In this document: positions 20,640 to 34,429 of the stretch, piece after piece
How positions within the stretch are numbered: the first letter of the stretch is position 1
How the letters are laid out: each line of letters begins with the position of its first letter
From: Hofstenia miamia
Taxonomy: Eukaryota > Xenacoelomorpha > Acoela
DNA: 64,000 nucleotides
Direction: 5' to 3'
NCBI GenBank assembly: GCA_004352715.1
Contig: SCFE01000001.1
Coordinates: forward strand, 5,223,698-5,287,697
The notes under the pieces: model-generated
Database searches by the model: none
What the model saw: the letters and a program-made list of their open reading frames with translations, nothing else
Told to the model about the DNA's origin: nothing
Program-made: the position numbers and the translations under genes

Positions 20640-23080
20640 CAAAGTTTATAAACAAAATAAAGACTATTGTTTATGAATAAAACAAACAAACCAGTTTATT
20701 TAAAAATAAACTGCCAATTATGCAAAAAAATATCGCTGCAAAATATTTTGAACAAAATAAAAGTTATGACGTGGGACTACATGATGAGATGTGAAAAAAC
20801 CATGGCACTAAATTGCATAGACCAATAACATTCTAGTTAAGAGATACCTGTATATCCATGATTCAGTTGTTTTCTTTAAATTCATGAAAAATTATGGCGT
20901 ATATTTAAAATGCAATTAATTTGATTATGGGGTCAAAAGACTACTAAAGGTTAATTCTATTAGCTGCACAAATGTATACGCTAATCATTATTCATATGAC
21001 ATTAATGATTAATGAACATATGGCACTAGAGGATTTTAAACCAAATCAAGGGGTTGAAGAATTTCAGAAACTCCACAAAATAAATTCCTTGGGATCCTTG
21101 AAACTTATTGAATGAAGTTATCAAATCATCGCTTATGTATGTATTGATATTCTGTTTATTAAAGCTAAGGTAAGCGTCAATCAATTTAAGAAGACGTAGT
21201 GACAAATAAATAAATTGATTCATTTCACAAAATTTTAAATTTTCAAACTGTATAAAAGTGTACTATGTGTTATATTCTTTATGAAAAAATCAGTTTTAAT
21301 TTTAATCCCATTCTGAAAATTCACTGGTTCAACGTCATTCCGGATGTCAAGATGTGAATAAGAAAGGCATATTGAGGAGCCCAACATATGAAAATTTTCA
21401 AAAATGAAAATGTCGTGAAATCAGTCCATTTGACACAATTATAATAATTGAAAACATTCAAAAAAACTGCCGACTGTATGAGAGATTGCAAAGGATATTT
21501 GTCAGCAACCGATATGCAACAATTTCGGAAACTGACATCTACATAATATATACTTGAATATGCCATCAATAATACTGCTCAATAATTTCCTTAATGAAAT
21601 CTTTATTTTTGAAGAATTGGCTATGCGCTTACAGCAGATTAAAAAATACTGCTGAAGATCAAACTAAGGAAATAAAAAACAAAACTATTTTAAATCACAA
21701 AGAATCAGTAACCAATTCCAATCCCAAATTTTCGACAAAACCGAAAGAAGTGAATTTAAGTTAAAAAGTTGCTATTTTATAAATCCTGCATTGGTTCAGA
21801 AAAAACATCGTGATTACCGCAAACGAGATTTATAAGAAATATATATTATTCATCGGTACGAAAAATATTGAATAATTTCAGCAAATATAGAAGAGAAATT
21901 AATCCGTTTAAGCTTGTCATTAATATACTTAAAAGAACATGCGTTCTAACAATCGATGCAGTAAACATTGCAACAACGCCTTATCAGTGAGATTGACATT
22001 TAAACAAACACATTATGCAAAAATTAGATTTTTCTGAAAATACATTCATAAACACGCAGTTAAACAATAGAATATAAATAAAAATAAAAAAACCTAAAAA
22101 CTTAAAAAAAACTGACTATTCGCAAAATAAAGATTTCGTCATACTCTAAATTGGACTTATTTCGAATCGAATAACGATAACGAATACCGCTTATATCGGG
22201 TTGGTAATTGAAACGAATACCAAATTTCTCAAAACGAATACTGAATATATCAAAACTGATAATGAATATATAGTTTGTAACAGATGTACAGGGGACATAG
22301 TTTAATATTTTTGTAAATGTTTTTATTTTAATAGGCAATTAATTACCATACTCATGTTTAGTTAAAATTTTTGAAATCCAATTTAAATTTTCTAAATTTG
22401 CCTTATATTTGAATACAAGCTGCAAACACAACCACCAAAAAATTACAAATTTTTAATCCTGTGTCTAAATGCCATAAACATATGATTTCATAGTGATTGC
22501 AATTTGTTGAAAGCTAACAGAGGTTTCTGTAGTTACATTTTCTCAGTATCTGTTTTAATATTTTTGGTATTCATTTTGAGATATTTGGTAGTCCTTTCAA
22601 GTACCAACCCTTATTTCATTCTGATAGTTGATTAATTTGGGTTGGTACTTTTTACCACCATAGGGTATCTTCAATCTGACATACAGAACTTTGAGAATGC
22701 CTTAGCAAACATTTTGCATGATTAAGGTATGAAAATCAATAGCATTAGTGTAGAGTCGCTCGGGGAAATTTAGTGCTATTTATATCTTTTTATTTCGATC
22801 TAAATCAACTGTATTTTGACGTCACTATGACGTTCCTTTTTCGAGATTAGTTTTGTTGCTATCAGTTTTGTGTCCCCTCGTCGGTGCTTTGTTTTGCTCA
22901 AATTTAATTTACGAGGGAAAATTATTGCAGACATGTTAAACCACGTTGAATATCGATTAGTGTAAACAAAGGCAGGTAAAAATGAATCTTNATCGTGGCT
23001 GTACTGAACACTAATTAAACCTTCTGCAGAGTCAATCGAGTTTCTAGCTAATTCGTACCCGCCACCGATTCTACATTAGA
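20640..23080. other. Intergenic AT-rich DNA, nothing recognised
   Basis: No gene found. A short CpG-containing stretch at 22815-23075 (TGACGTCACTATGACGT and others) includes a single N at 22991 and ends where the CpG desert begins. Confidence 0.5.
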
Positions 23081-24071
23081 TGGGTCAGTCAAAATTTTTC
23101 ATATGTACTTTAAACTATTTATCTGAGTATTTTTAATGAAATCAAGTATAATATTTTATCATTTAGTCAAGATTACAACTCAATATACAACTGCTGTTTT
23201 AAGCTAAACTTTGATGTTGCTTTTGATATAATTGATTTGTATACCTTATTTATTCTTATTTTTTCGAAATTTTCTCACAAAAATTGCTATGTCAATCTTA
23301 AGATTCTGTATGTTGGTTTGAAGATTCCTTATGTCATTAAAAAGTGCAAACCAATAATTTGTGTATCATTTCCCCAATATCATTTTATTTCTTCATTCAA
23401 ATACATAATTACAATGGAGTTACTTCACAAATATTAAATTTTAAACAATTTTCAAAATTTACAATTATACATTTGATAAAAGTTATTTAAAGTTTGTGCT
23501 GGCTTGCAAAACTTTATATTTTTTGCAAAAATATGTTTTAATTTTCATCCCATTGCTTTCTTTCATTGACTTGGCATCATTCCATACATAAAAATTTAGC
23601 TTTGAAAGGCATTTTAATTGAATATTATATACAGAATAATGTCATGATGGTAATGGGATGAAATTAAAATATTTTTGCAGATATATAAAGTTTTGGCAGC
23701 CAGTACATATCTTAAATAACTTTTTTAGATCATATAATTATATTTTGCCAAATTAGTAATAATGAAATTTTGAAAAATAACTGATTTCATTGAAATAGGG
23801 TCTTTATTTGTCCTTAAATTTTCTTGACATATGTGATACATAAATGAATACTTTTTTTAGTATGCTTTACTTACATATAGACTGAGCAATGTTAATTCTA
23901 AGAAGATGTTGAACACCCAAACTTATCTAGAGTAGGCCATTCTATGGTGCTTGTATGCCATAAAATTTATCTTCAAAAAATATAAACTTGTTTTTCTGCA
24001 TTAATATATTTTGCCATTTCTTATATCTATATTTGAAGTTTTTACACATTATTGACTTGAAGCTGTAGTAA

Positions 24072-24636
24072 TGGTCTACGGAGTTTACATTGACCAGAAT
24101 TTACATTGGCTAAGGAATTTACATTGACCAGAATTTACATCAACCAGAAATCTGACAGAGCTTTTCAATTGAAGAAAATTGAAAAAGATATCATTGATAT
24201 CTGAAAAAAATTCGATGGAAAATACACTTTATCCATTACAAATGAATATTTTTAGTGTAAAAATTCGAAATTATAGTAAAATTTGAAAAAATCTGATTGA
24301 AATCAGACATTTCTTGCAAAAATAATTAAGTTGAAACAAAACCTTAGTATTATTATATAGTGGTAGATTGTGAAATCAAATTGAATAAACAGAAAATATT
24401 ACTTTTTGTCAACTTCAGATAAAAATTGTCATGTAAAATTTTTGAAATTACCAAATTGGTTTCATAAAATCCTATGATTGTCCTCACCATGATATATAGG
24501 AGATTCAAAAGGAATTTTTATGTTGAAAATGGTTGATATATACTCCAGTCAATGTAAATTCTGGTCAATGTAAATTCCAGTCAATGTAAATTCTTTAGTC
24601 TTTGTAAACTCTGGTCAATGTAAACTCTGTACACTT
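24072..24636. mobile_element. Inverted-repeat MITE built of iterated TTTACATTGACCAG units
   Basis: The left end has GAGTTTACATTGACCAG, then AATTTACATTGGCTAAGG, then AATTTACATTGACCAG. The right end carries the same series in inverted form. The ends are flanked by TAGTAA on both sides (24066-24071 and 24637-24642), a candidate target duplication. The roughly 350-bp centre is AT-rich and non-coding. The family is uncertain; the duplication length would suit hAT or Mutator-like elements. Confidence 0.7.
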
Positions 24637-24741
24637 TAGTAAGCTTTTGTTAAATATTAAGATGTTTACATTAAATTTTCATAAAAAAGTTTGCTGTATT
24701 TATTTTAATAAAACATTTGACTTTCTATAAATAAAATTCTA

Positions 24742-24746
<5 letters not shown>

Positions 24747-24772
<26 letters not shown>
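24747..24772. repeat. (TA)n microsatellite
   Basis: Alternating TA tract. Confidence 0.95.
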
Positions 24773-24775
<3 letters not shown>

Positions 24776-27666
24776 CTAAACAAATATAATGAGCTTAATG
24801 GCATCTTAGAAAATTAATAGAAGCAATTTTACTATTGGAAATTTGATATCCTTGAAATGATTATTCAATTATATAAATTAAAGAAATTAATATTGAATGG
24901 ATTTTAAGAATTTGTGAAATTTTCTTGCATTATTACAATAAAATTATTCAAAGTCACATGCAGTTTTGATTTTACATTCTTTATATAACCTATTTCACTA
25001 AGAAGTTATACTTCCAAGTGAAATGGCTCTTTGTTTTCTTGATAAACTTGGTAATATTTTAAATTTATTATTGCACATTTTTGAAATTATGGTATCATAA
25101 ATAATTATTTTAGGTTAGCAAAATGTTGCTCTGTATTTGTTAAAAAATAATTTCAAACAATCTACAATGCAATTTTAAATTTTTTTTAACATTTAGGATT
25201 TATTAAATTTGTGTAAAGCATTGTAAAATTATCTCAAGATTATGCAATATTTTTCTGATTTTAATATTTTCATATATTAATAAAATAAATTATTATTAAA
25301 TGTGATAATAACAAATTTATGTTTCATAAAATTTTGTATATTCACATTCTCATTGCTTGATATTGCTACCAAGTGGCTTCTATTGGCTAAATAATGCTAT
25401 AGACTGTTTGACTTAGTATATTACTTTACTACCTAACATATTTATAAACTAAATTAAATCCAGTGAATTAACTTCAAATGCCAGAGAAAACTCTTATATG
25501 GAAATAGTAGTTTAGAGTCACTCAGGGTCCTTTAGATTTTGCAATTTTAAGCTAAAATGCTCCACCTTTATCTTTATGACATCATATGAAGTGTGTTTAT
25601 CTTTACTGATTTGAGTGTAGTCTTACAAATTAATGATTTATTGTCCTCTTGATTTCATGTGATGTGTTATTGCTCTAATAATTTTGTGAGGGAAACTGTG
25701 AATGTAACTCTGTAAACAGCTGCAAGTAATTGTTATGAAATTTTGTATAAATACTTGAGACACCTGTAGTGAGTGTGAAAAAATCCTTGTCTCACTTCAA
25801 CTGTGTTTGATCTTTTTCACTTTATTACTACTAACCCCCTTTTAGGCATTATGTTATTCATCATATTAAATTCTTAAGTTTCTGGCAACAATTTGGGAGT
25901 TACTCCTCCAAGTTTAGGATGACAACACAATCTATTCTTGTAGGTAGCCCAAATTGTGGACTGCATTAGGTTATGTGTACAATTACAGTTAGAGAATAAC
26001 AACTTTTTATCAATCATTTGCAACTTGAACATGCACTTAACACCTAACACTGTAATGATAATAAGCTGCTGGCTAATGTGAATGTATGGCAACTACATGT
26101 GGTTATTACATGAGCTGAGAAATAAGAACTAATGAGAAATGTTTTATTGAGCTAGAAATTAACAGCTAGAGACAAATAGGGTAGCACCTTTTTTTAGTTT
26201 AGAATCTTTTTCTTGGATGCTGCCTCAGTGTGATGCCATACAAGTTGGTCATTATTGAAGTCTAGTTCTGCTTCATGGATCTGTACTGTTATATATTACA
26301 ATGGTGAAATACTGATACTTCTGTTTTTCTGTTAGAATGCAAGTCACTCTCTATGATGATCACCTCTGCAACCTTCTGCCATGCCACTAAGTTCCTTAGC
26401 AGCATAAGTAGTAGTCAGAGCACCCCCATAATTCTACAAGGTGACCCTGACATGATCCTATGCTGTCACCAAGCCCAGATGATGTTCTGAGCTCATTTCT
26501 GTTGCTACCCCACTGTTTGTTTCTCTCTTATAGTATTTGCATTTAGTACTGATACCATATACCATGCTGTCTACCATTTTAGGTTTGTCTCTACTGGACT
26601 CTTGAAGTACGCTCTTGAATTGTTTTTGGATTGTTACTGAATTTTCTTGATTCCTTTACTTTTCTGTTTATTATGGATATGAATAGTTTTATTGTAATGG
26701 GTCTCCCTCATGGAGCATCCCCTGTGCAAGCATAGGTGGCCAGGACACTACCTCTTGCACCATTTGAATATTTAATTTATCATCACCCTCTCACTTTACT
26801 CAGTCACCCCCAGTGGTTACCTGGCAAATGCTCAACACCACCAATGCTCATCCTAATCCTTTTCTTCTGTGTTATACTATCTCACCACCTTTAGACCTGC
26901 AAGAAGTAGAGATTGAGTAACTCAGGAACTCTTTAGCTCAGCAAACTTTGATGTGAGCCAAGTAAAACAATGCATCAATTCCCTACAAGCTGAATTAAAG
27001 CTACAAGCCTCTGAGGATCTGCTGAGAGAGCAATGTTCAATTGACATGATCACTTCTCTGGAGCTCCAAATCCAGAATCTCACCACCGCAGCTTCAGCTC
27101 TGTCACAGTTGTCTTTTCAAGAGAGCTCACTTCCTCAGTGACCCTCTACCCCTTCCAGAGTCTCTGAATATATAACCTGTGATGCTCTGAACAAGCTGTT
27201 TGAAGCTTTTGTTGATCATGTCATCTCAACTTCCTGATGCTGTTAATTCAGATGCCACCAACCCCTTGATGCCTAAATTTGTAACTTCTGCTACTCCCTT
27301 CACAAGCTGTAGCCTTATGTTTACCCAATCTTCTTTGAATCAAGTATCAAATTTCACTACTGTAGCCACTACTAGCCCATATGTCCTGAGTGTGACCTGT
27401 TTGCCTCCAGTGCCAGTCAATACTGAGGTTCTGCCCACTGCTTTTGCATCAGCTGCACCAAGTCATCCAAGTGTTCTTAGCAACTCTGCAACAACCTGAT
27501 GGCCATGGTTCACTCAATCTATCCTTCCCATTGAGTCTAGTGGAAGCAAACTTATTAATCAATTTAATTGACATTCTGTTTTACCCAAATTTCCTAGAAA
27601 AATCAATGAAATCTCTTAGTCTTTTGACAAATGGCTGTTTTTATTTGAACTCACTATTAAACAATC

Positions 27667-28074
27667 TTGAACTACTCAAATGCAGCTGTTGCCCAGTTTC
27701 CTATGTACTTACAAGGGTTGGCATACCACCAATATATAATGCTGGACAAAATCAAGTTGAATTATCAATTGCTTATCAGTCATTTTGAGGACCACTATCA
27801 TGCCCCTCACATTAAACACCAGTATAAAATGCTGCTCTGTGAACTCTCATTCAAGAAAGGGGATGATGTCCACACCTACATAATACAAGTGGAGAGGCTG
27901 TTCCACCACAGCAAATTCTCACCTGAATATTTGAAACATGATCTGTTCTCATACATCTGTCAGGGATGCCCACATAGTATTCATAGTTGCTTGGAGCAAA
28001 AGTGCAACCAAGAGGATGACCTCCACATAATCATTTGGAAAGCCATTAGTGTGGTTTATATGATGCATAACTGA
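27667..28074 (+). pseudogene. gag-like fragment of gypsy element
   Basis: A 135-codon open frame. It contains LISHFEDHYHAP, a region of the form KxxxxxLxxLSFKKGDDVHTYI, and a LFHHSKFSPEYLKHDLF stretch, as in retrotransposon gag proteins (capsid region). No CCHC knuckle is visible in frame. Earlier open pieces at 26953-27141 and 27200-27499 may be the N-terminal part of gag. Confidence 0.55.
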
Positions 28075-28378
28075 AATCAGACATTTGTGACATAAAATTA
28101 GGATCTGAGTCTAGCCAGTCTACCACTAAGGCTTCATCAGCACCTGAAACTTGCATAACCAAGAAAAGGTCAGATGATCTGCAGACCCACTGTTACCTTT
28201 CCAGCAAGAAGGGCACAACAAACCTAACTGCAGTGCTGCTATACAGATTTAGCCCATGGAAACAGCTTTGTGATAGATGAACATAGTATGGAGGATTTCC
28301 CTCCCATAACAATTTCTGAGCCTACCAGTCATTTAAACTAAGTGGCTTGCTACCCCTTAAAACCACACACAGGGTGTT

Positions 28379-28606
28379 TTGGTGACAACCAACCTTATGA
28401 GAACCAAATTAATTGCTATGGACATTAATGGAACCTTGATAAATGCCACCATCAACACTGGACCCTCAGCCTCAATCATCAGCTATGAATGCTGTAACAA
28501 ACTGTGCATGATTAGAGATGAGTTATACTCTCTAGCAGTTTACCTACTTGATGACTCTGGCAATACCATTTCTCTCAAATGCAGGATATATTACATTGAG
28601 CTGTGA
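28379..28606 (+). pseudogene. Retroviral-type protease fragment of gypsy element
   Basis: The frame reads LIAMDINGTLINATINTGPSASIISYE. The position of the aspartic protease DTGA motif is NTGPSAS here, so the catalytic Asp is lost. Confidence 0.5.
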
Positions 28607-29189
28607 GTACATCAAGAAAGCTTCAAAGTAGACTTGATCATTGTCAACACGCATGATCAGCATCACAGTATGATATTATCTTGGGAAGCAACTTCCTGAA
28701 ATGCAACAAATGTGTCATTGATTATAGAAATAACACCATTTCCATCAGAGAAAGCAAGGTTCCCAGTGAATCAGTAGCTATTCCTGATCAGGAGGTTTCT
28801 TTCTAATTTATGAACTCAGTCACCATTGAACTGTGACACTGGACAAGAGGTGTTGTTATCACCAAAAACCAGTACACAGGTGAAGTTATGGTTGCTGGGC
28901 AGAGAGGAAAACATTATCAAGGCATTAATTTCTCACCTGACCTGTGTCACATGAAGAACTGAAAAACTTGTGTTACCACCTTGAATTGCTCAACCTCTTT
29001 GGTATGGTTGGACCACACCCAACTCAAAATCATCACTTTGCCAGTTCAGTTAGAACACTGAACTGCTGCTTATCTGCCAATGTTTACAGTGATTCATGAT
29101 TTAATAGAACCCTCCTATACTGTCTATACTCCTACTATCTCTGCTGAACCCCATCTGCATCTCAGCCCTGAAGAATGATAGGTGCTGGT

Positions 29190-30137
29190 TGACTTGCTGC
29201 ATAAGCAGAGTGAAGTGTTTAATTACAGTTCAATCAGTGTGGGCCAAGCTGTTGGTGAACAGCATTTGATCACAACTAAGCACAATAGACCAATATGCTT
29301 GCCAGTCTAAAGAGTTCTGGAAAATCTGAAAGAAGAGTACAAATAGATACTCAGTGAGCTAATTGAAAGTGGTATCACACAGGGCAGCAATAGCCCAGAC
29401 ACAGTGCCTATGGTCTTCATTAAGCAAGGTGATAAGTACTGATTATATATTGATGTTAGAAAGCTTAACAACATTAAAATTAAGGATGCCATGCATGGAT
29501 TGTGGACTTACTGTACAAAGCAAGTTGCTGCAAATTCTTCTCCTGCCTGGACTTGTGCAAAGCATATTGGTAGGTGCCAATGAAGTGTTCAAAAATCCCT
29601 AAAACAGCTTTCATCATGCTGTATGGATTATGCAAGTGGAAATACATGGCTTTCAGGCTCTGTAATGCCCCCACCACATTTCAATGCTATGTCACCTGCA
29701 TTCTTAAGAATGGAGCCAATGTGTTGGAGCCCAGAATTTTAGCTTACATTAACAACATCCTCATTGCAAGCCACATGTTCAGTGAACATCTCAAAAAGCT
29801 CAACCAGACACTTACTATAATTAATGAAGCCAGCTTGCATGTTAAGGGCAACAAATGTGTGCTTGGGCAACAATTAGTGACCTTCATTGGAAGAGTTGAG
29901 GAACCTGGGAAAATTTCAATAAAAAATGATGTGAAAGACTACCTAGACCAGATAGAGACACCAAGGTCTAGAAAAGATGTGCAGAGGCTCATGGGTTTTT
30001 TAAATTATTATAGCACCTTCATTCCTGAGCTTGCCAACAAGACCAAGCACATCTTACAGTTATTTAAGAGAAACATCAAGTTTAAGTGGACCAGGTCTGA
30101 ACAGAAGGACCTGGATGAAGTGAAGCTAGAACTTTGA
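29190..30137 (+). pseudogene. Gypsy reverse transcriptase, catalytically dead
   Basis: Recognisable blocks across stops and shifts: ELIESGITQGSNSPDTVPMV, YIDVRKLNNI (the yRxLN block), MAFRLCNAPTTFQCYV, ILAYINNILIASHMFSEHL, and LMGFLNYYSTFIPELA with KWTRSEQKDLDEVK after it. The YxDD active site reads YINN, so both catalytic aspartates are replaced. RNase H does not follow. Confidence 0.85.
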
Positions 30138-30159
30138 TTGGTGCCCCCTGTTTGAAAAC

Positions 30160-30948
30160 TGCCTCATGGAGGCTCTGATGTGTGAGCTGGAAATCCCCCA
30201 TGAATTCACAACTTCCTACCACTGTCAGTCTAATAGTGTAGTAGAATGCTTGAACCACACCCTAATTAAACTAATTTGAGTTGCACTCTCCAGAGCTGCT
30301 GGAAGGAATTGGAAACAGGTAGTCAAGGCAGTTGAGTATTTTTATAACACCACTGTTCATTCAACAACAAGAGTGAGTCAATTCAAGGCAATGTTCTGCC
30401 ATGAAGCAAGTATGTCATTACCCTGATTATAATGAAATCAGTCTGGAACACCACATAGCTCACATGCTGTGGGAGATGCAGTAGATCCAACTTACTATCT
30501 GCCACAACACCAATCAATCAGTGATATGGCAGAAACACAATTTTAACTGGAAACTTATGGAGAACCACACAAGCAGGGAGACAAAGTGTTTGCCTACTTC
30601 CCACCCCCAGTCACACATCATAATCAAGTATGAAAACTCCCCACCAATTGGCAAGGTCTGTTTATGATAACTAAGGTCTTAGACCACAACAATTACTTAT
30701 TAAACAACAGTAAAACTGTAGACTTTCAGAGGCACAAAAGAGCCATACAAGACATAGAAAATGTGACAATTGTTAACAACAGCAATTTTACACTGGTCAA
30801 CAATAGTAATACTGAATATGAGACTTATACTAATTTAGCAGAATATGAGGAAGATGACCTTGAAGAAACTATTTTGGAAACTGATATAATAAGTAGTAGG
30901 AACAGTACTGCTACCACATATATGGCTGCCCCAACATATGGCTTGTGA
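30160..30948 (+). pseudogene. Gypsy integrase C-terminal part
   Basis: CELEIPHEFTTSYHCQSNSV followed by VECLNHTL matches the third-acidic-residue region of the integrase core; the Glu is retained. FYNTTVHSTTRVSQFKA, YGEPHKQGDKVFAYF and FMITKVLDHNNYLLNN follow, which is the usual order through the integrase tail. The zinc-binding N terminus and first two catalytic acids are absent, consistent with a deletion joining RT directly to this segment. Confidence 0.85.
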
Positions 30949-31089
30949 TAAAAATTATCTTAACCCACAGGTGTGGGATTTAAATCTTATCTCTTTGCTT
31001 AGCAACCATGATTGATCAAATGAAACACCATGAGAACCAGCCACCATCCTGAAGGAGAGTGAGACAACAAATTGATTACCTGTGATCAG

Positions 31090-31325
31090 ATGCATCAGGG
31101 TGTGAGAGGCAACAATCACCACCTGAGGAGGTTCATCCAAGGAAAAGAGGATGACAAGATGGATCTGAGCAGAGTCCTACCATGCCTGGGTGACAACACT
31201 CCTGGCAAAATGGAGAGCCACATTCATTCAGACCTTGTGACTATGCTGGGAGGCAACACTCTCCATGTGAATGAGACTCATCCTGTGCTCAATGCTATGT
31301 AGGGAGACAACACTCCCCATGTGAT
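31090..31325. repeat. Short imperfect tandem repeat, 55-60 bp period
   Basis: The phrases GGGTGACAACACTCC, GGGAGGCAACACTC and GGGAGACAACACTCC recur at about 31189, 31249 and 31303, with a more diverged unit at about 31105. There are only three or four units. Confidence 0.5.
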
Positions 31326-31329
31326 CAAG

Positions 31330-34240
31330 AAAAGAGATGCTAAGAGACTTTCATGTGCATTTTAGCAATATTGTAAACATAAAAACTACCCAATATGAAT
31401 CAAAACCCCCATGAGCCCCTGGTTGTCAACTCCTGAGTCATCCAGAGCAGCTTCCCCAGTTCAGTCTAGAAAGGAAGAAGAAAGAAGAAAGAAAATATCT
31501 AAAGTTGGAGACAAAATCTTGCATGAATATTTTATCATGACTCACAAGGCTGTTTGATTTACTTGAGACAACATTTTGGAGGAAACACAGAACAAGTTAC
31601 ATTGGACATTCAATACCAAGAAGCTTGCTTGCTCAGTTGATGTAATCCCTTTTGTTATCAAAGAATAACGATGTCCAAAGATTAATGCCATCATCTATTA
31701 CAACTCTAAAATGTATTAGGGACTCAACTGACAATAATGGCACAGCACTGGCCACACTATGTTTGGCAAAGATTTTACACTCCACAACCTGAGCCAGTTT
31801 CTCAACAATCAGAAGACAATAAAGAGTTTTGAGTGTGCTAACATCAATGTTAGCAAGCTGCTCATAACATATTTTCTGCAAGTTAATGAGGTACAACAAC
31901 CCAATATAATGGAACAGCTTGAGATCACCTACCACCTAGCCAAGGCAGAGAACATCAGATTAGTTATATTTTTATGAAAGGAATATGAGTTGAAAATCAC
32001 TGAGGCAGTGGAGAACCTACACTTTCAGATGGAGAATTTCACCATCTTGTACACAGGCTTGTACCAGCTGATTAGTATGTATTACACCAATGTTGTCTAT
32101 GTAACCAAGCCTGTCTACACTGATCTCTTGATATACAAAATGATCCCACTCACTGATTAGCTGTAGATACCAAACTTATCGTTGACTCTGTCATTCAAGC
32201 TCAAATAGCTCAAGTCAATTAACATTAACCTGCCACACCTTACCTTGCTCATGGACCTCCATGTTAGTTTTGCATTTTCACAAAGTGGAGCCATGTTCAA
32301 AGAGATCAAAGAAGTCTGGGTCTCACTGAAGGCCAATCACAACCCAGAGACTGAGTGCCCCACTATCAACATCTGGAGTCTGTCATCACAATATAGCTGG
32401 TCTGTAGAGTTCCTCCTCAGTGAGCTATATCTGTCCCACACCATGCAGGACTGCAAGAACTTTGTGGAGAAATTATTTTCAGAACCACACCCACCTGCTA
32501 TTCAGTCAAGAGGAGCCATCTGTATTGTCTCCATATTTCTTACACATGAGCCTCTGCTGCAGTTACCCCTGGATAAGACATCATGAGAGAAGTTAGCCAA
32601 ACATTGTGTACTGGAACTAGCAATATGTCCAGCTCTCTGGAAAGTAAAGAACTGGCTTCTCCACAAATGGTCACTCCCTGCATCCCCCAGAAAGTCAAAG
32701 AAGTCTGTGGAGTGATTTGAGAAATATTATGCTTGGCTAGTGAGAGCAAGCAGCCCTACAGGATGACTATAGCCAGCAATGATAACTAACAAACTTTTAG
32801 TCTGCTCTTCCAATATAAATATCTTTTCAGATGTGTTGAGAAAGTACATGTGGGGCATGACAGCTGATACTAAGTTCCCATACTTTAATTCAGAGTATGC
32901 ACCTCTCTGCACAGCATGCCTTATGGATCTACAAAGCAATTTTTCAAATTATTACAGCACCACAATGTGCTGAACAAAACTGAAATCTCAAATACATAGA
33001 GTGGGAATACAGTCAGCTCACCAAGATACCATGTCAAGCAAATAAAGAAAGTGAGATAGTCCACCTACTAGATCTCTAGCAGGTCATGTGATCACCAGAG
33101 CAATTTTACTAAGAAGAAGAGCTCTTGTCCTTGTCCACAATCAAGGTCTCACCAGCAATGAAGGCACTTATCAAGGCAGTCAATTTGAAAAAGTTTGCAG
33201 GCACCACTTTGTCTCCTTGACCCATGCCCACCTGGTTGATTACCAAGGACAAGCTGATCTTGAAAATTGAGCACAAGTAAGAGGAGTTCACTGACAAACC
33301 AGTTATCACAGATTATAGAAAAGAACAATCATAATGACGTCCTCAGCCTCATGAAATGGTGCCTCACTGAAATGTTCTTGAAGGAAGAGCTGGTGCTTCT
33401 GCAATCACCTGGGTGACAACTTGCCTTGGACATGGAATGCCCAACAGCTCATGTCAAAGCCAATCCCAGTCAGATCAAAAAGCTACACAGCCAAGGCCTC
33501 TGTAACACCTTTTGGGACACAATTGGAGATGGAAAAAAGTGGAACTTAGTGACATGGAGAACAATGCAGAGAGAAATAACTTGTTATGCATCCCACTGAC
33601 TTGTATTGCTATGCCCTTATTCTACCATCATGGAGAGTATGAAAAGGCAAGAAGAAAGTGTCTGCTCATCTATCTGACAAACACAAACTATGCTAGTACC
33701 ACAGCAGAAGTAAAGAAGGCCAGTCAGTTGGCAGAATACTGAGAAGCCTGAGTTAGATGGAAACCCTGAAAGGGTCTTTATAGATAGAAAGTTGACCATT
33801 CACAATATCTTCCAGAAGGACCAGCCCCTCCAAATCCAGCTGAAGAAAGTCCATGACAAGATCCTGTAACTTAACCCAAAACCTCTCCTCTTATTCCAGG
33901 CCTCAGGTGATCTGATGTGGGTCAATAACATCAAAAGCATTACCTGCTACTATGATATCACAAAGCACATCAAGATAATTACCATGCTGAGAGCAGAGGT
34001 ATCAGATCCTGAGCAGATGACACTCCAACAGGTAACTGCATTCTGCTCCCTCTTTATGGGACATGTCACCTGGATGGGATCACTATGGGAAGTCTTTACT
34101 CACTTCTACCCAGATATGCAGATTAGTGCCAGCAATGTGCACACATCAGATACAGATGCACTAATGATGCTCATGATCTCACTTAAGGGCCTTTGTTTAT
34201 ATGAGTGTTTTTCAATAGCTTCATGAGGAGACTCAACAAC
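31330..34240 (+). other. Unidentified degenerate coding-like region
   Basis: Many medium open frames on the plus strand (for example 31759-31977, 32245-32586, 33088-33270 and 33915-34226) with protein-like composition, separated by stops and frame changes. It could be an additional gene of the retroelement (an env-like position), or a captured and decayed host gene. I recognise no domain. Confidence 0.4.
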
Positions 34241-34429
34241 TTAGTGCCACTGTCCAATCACTATGATGGTCACCTGTGCAAACTTCTGCCATGCCATCAT
34301 CAGCAAAGCCAGAATGGAACCAGATGAGATTTGACTAGTGGTACAAAAACCAGCCACTCATGGCTAATTGGTGAACCACCAGTGGTCCAATGCTAGCACA
34401 TAGGAAGTAAAATAATGGGTAATTGATAG

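Larger units (their letters stand above)
26345..34300 (+). mobile_element. Decayed Ty3/gypsy LTR retrotransposon
   Basis: In order on the plus strand: gag-like, protease-like, reverse transcriptase and integrase C-terminal sequence, all broken by stops. A direct repeat of about 40 bp (CACTATGATGGTCACCTGTG-like) occurs at about 26350-26390 and 34257-34297 and may mark the remains of the two LTRs, giving a length near 8 kb. The RNase H and first half of integrase are missing, apparently deleted near 30140. About 3 kb after integrase (31330-34240) is unexplained. All of it lies in the CpG desert. Confidence 0.7.

Noticed and set aside
22102-22338. 78-codon minus frame with a repeating FGIRF/GIRYRY pattern
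   Set aside because: The pattern comes from short imperfect DNA repeats (cgaata-like units), not from a recognisable protein.
31330-34240. Dynein heavy-chain remnant
   Set aside because: A few short phrases looked similar, but no Walker motif or ordered series of dynein blocks could be found.
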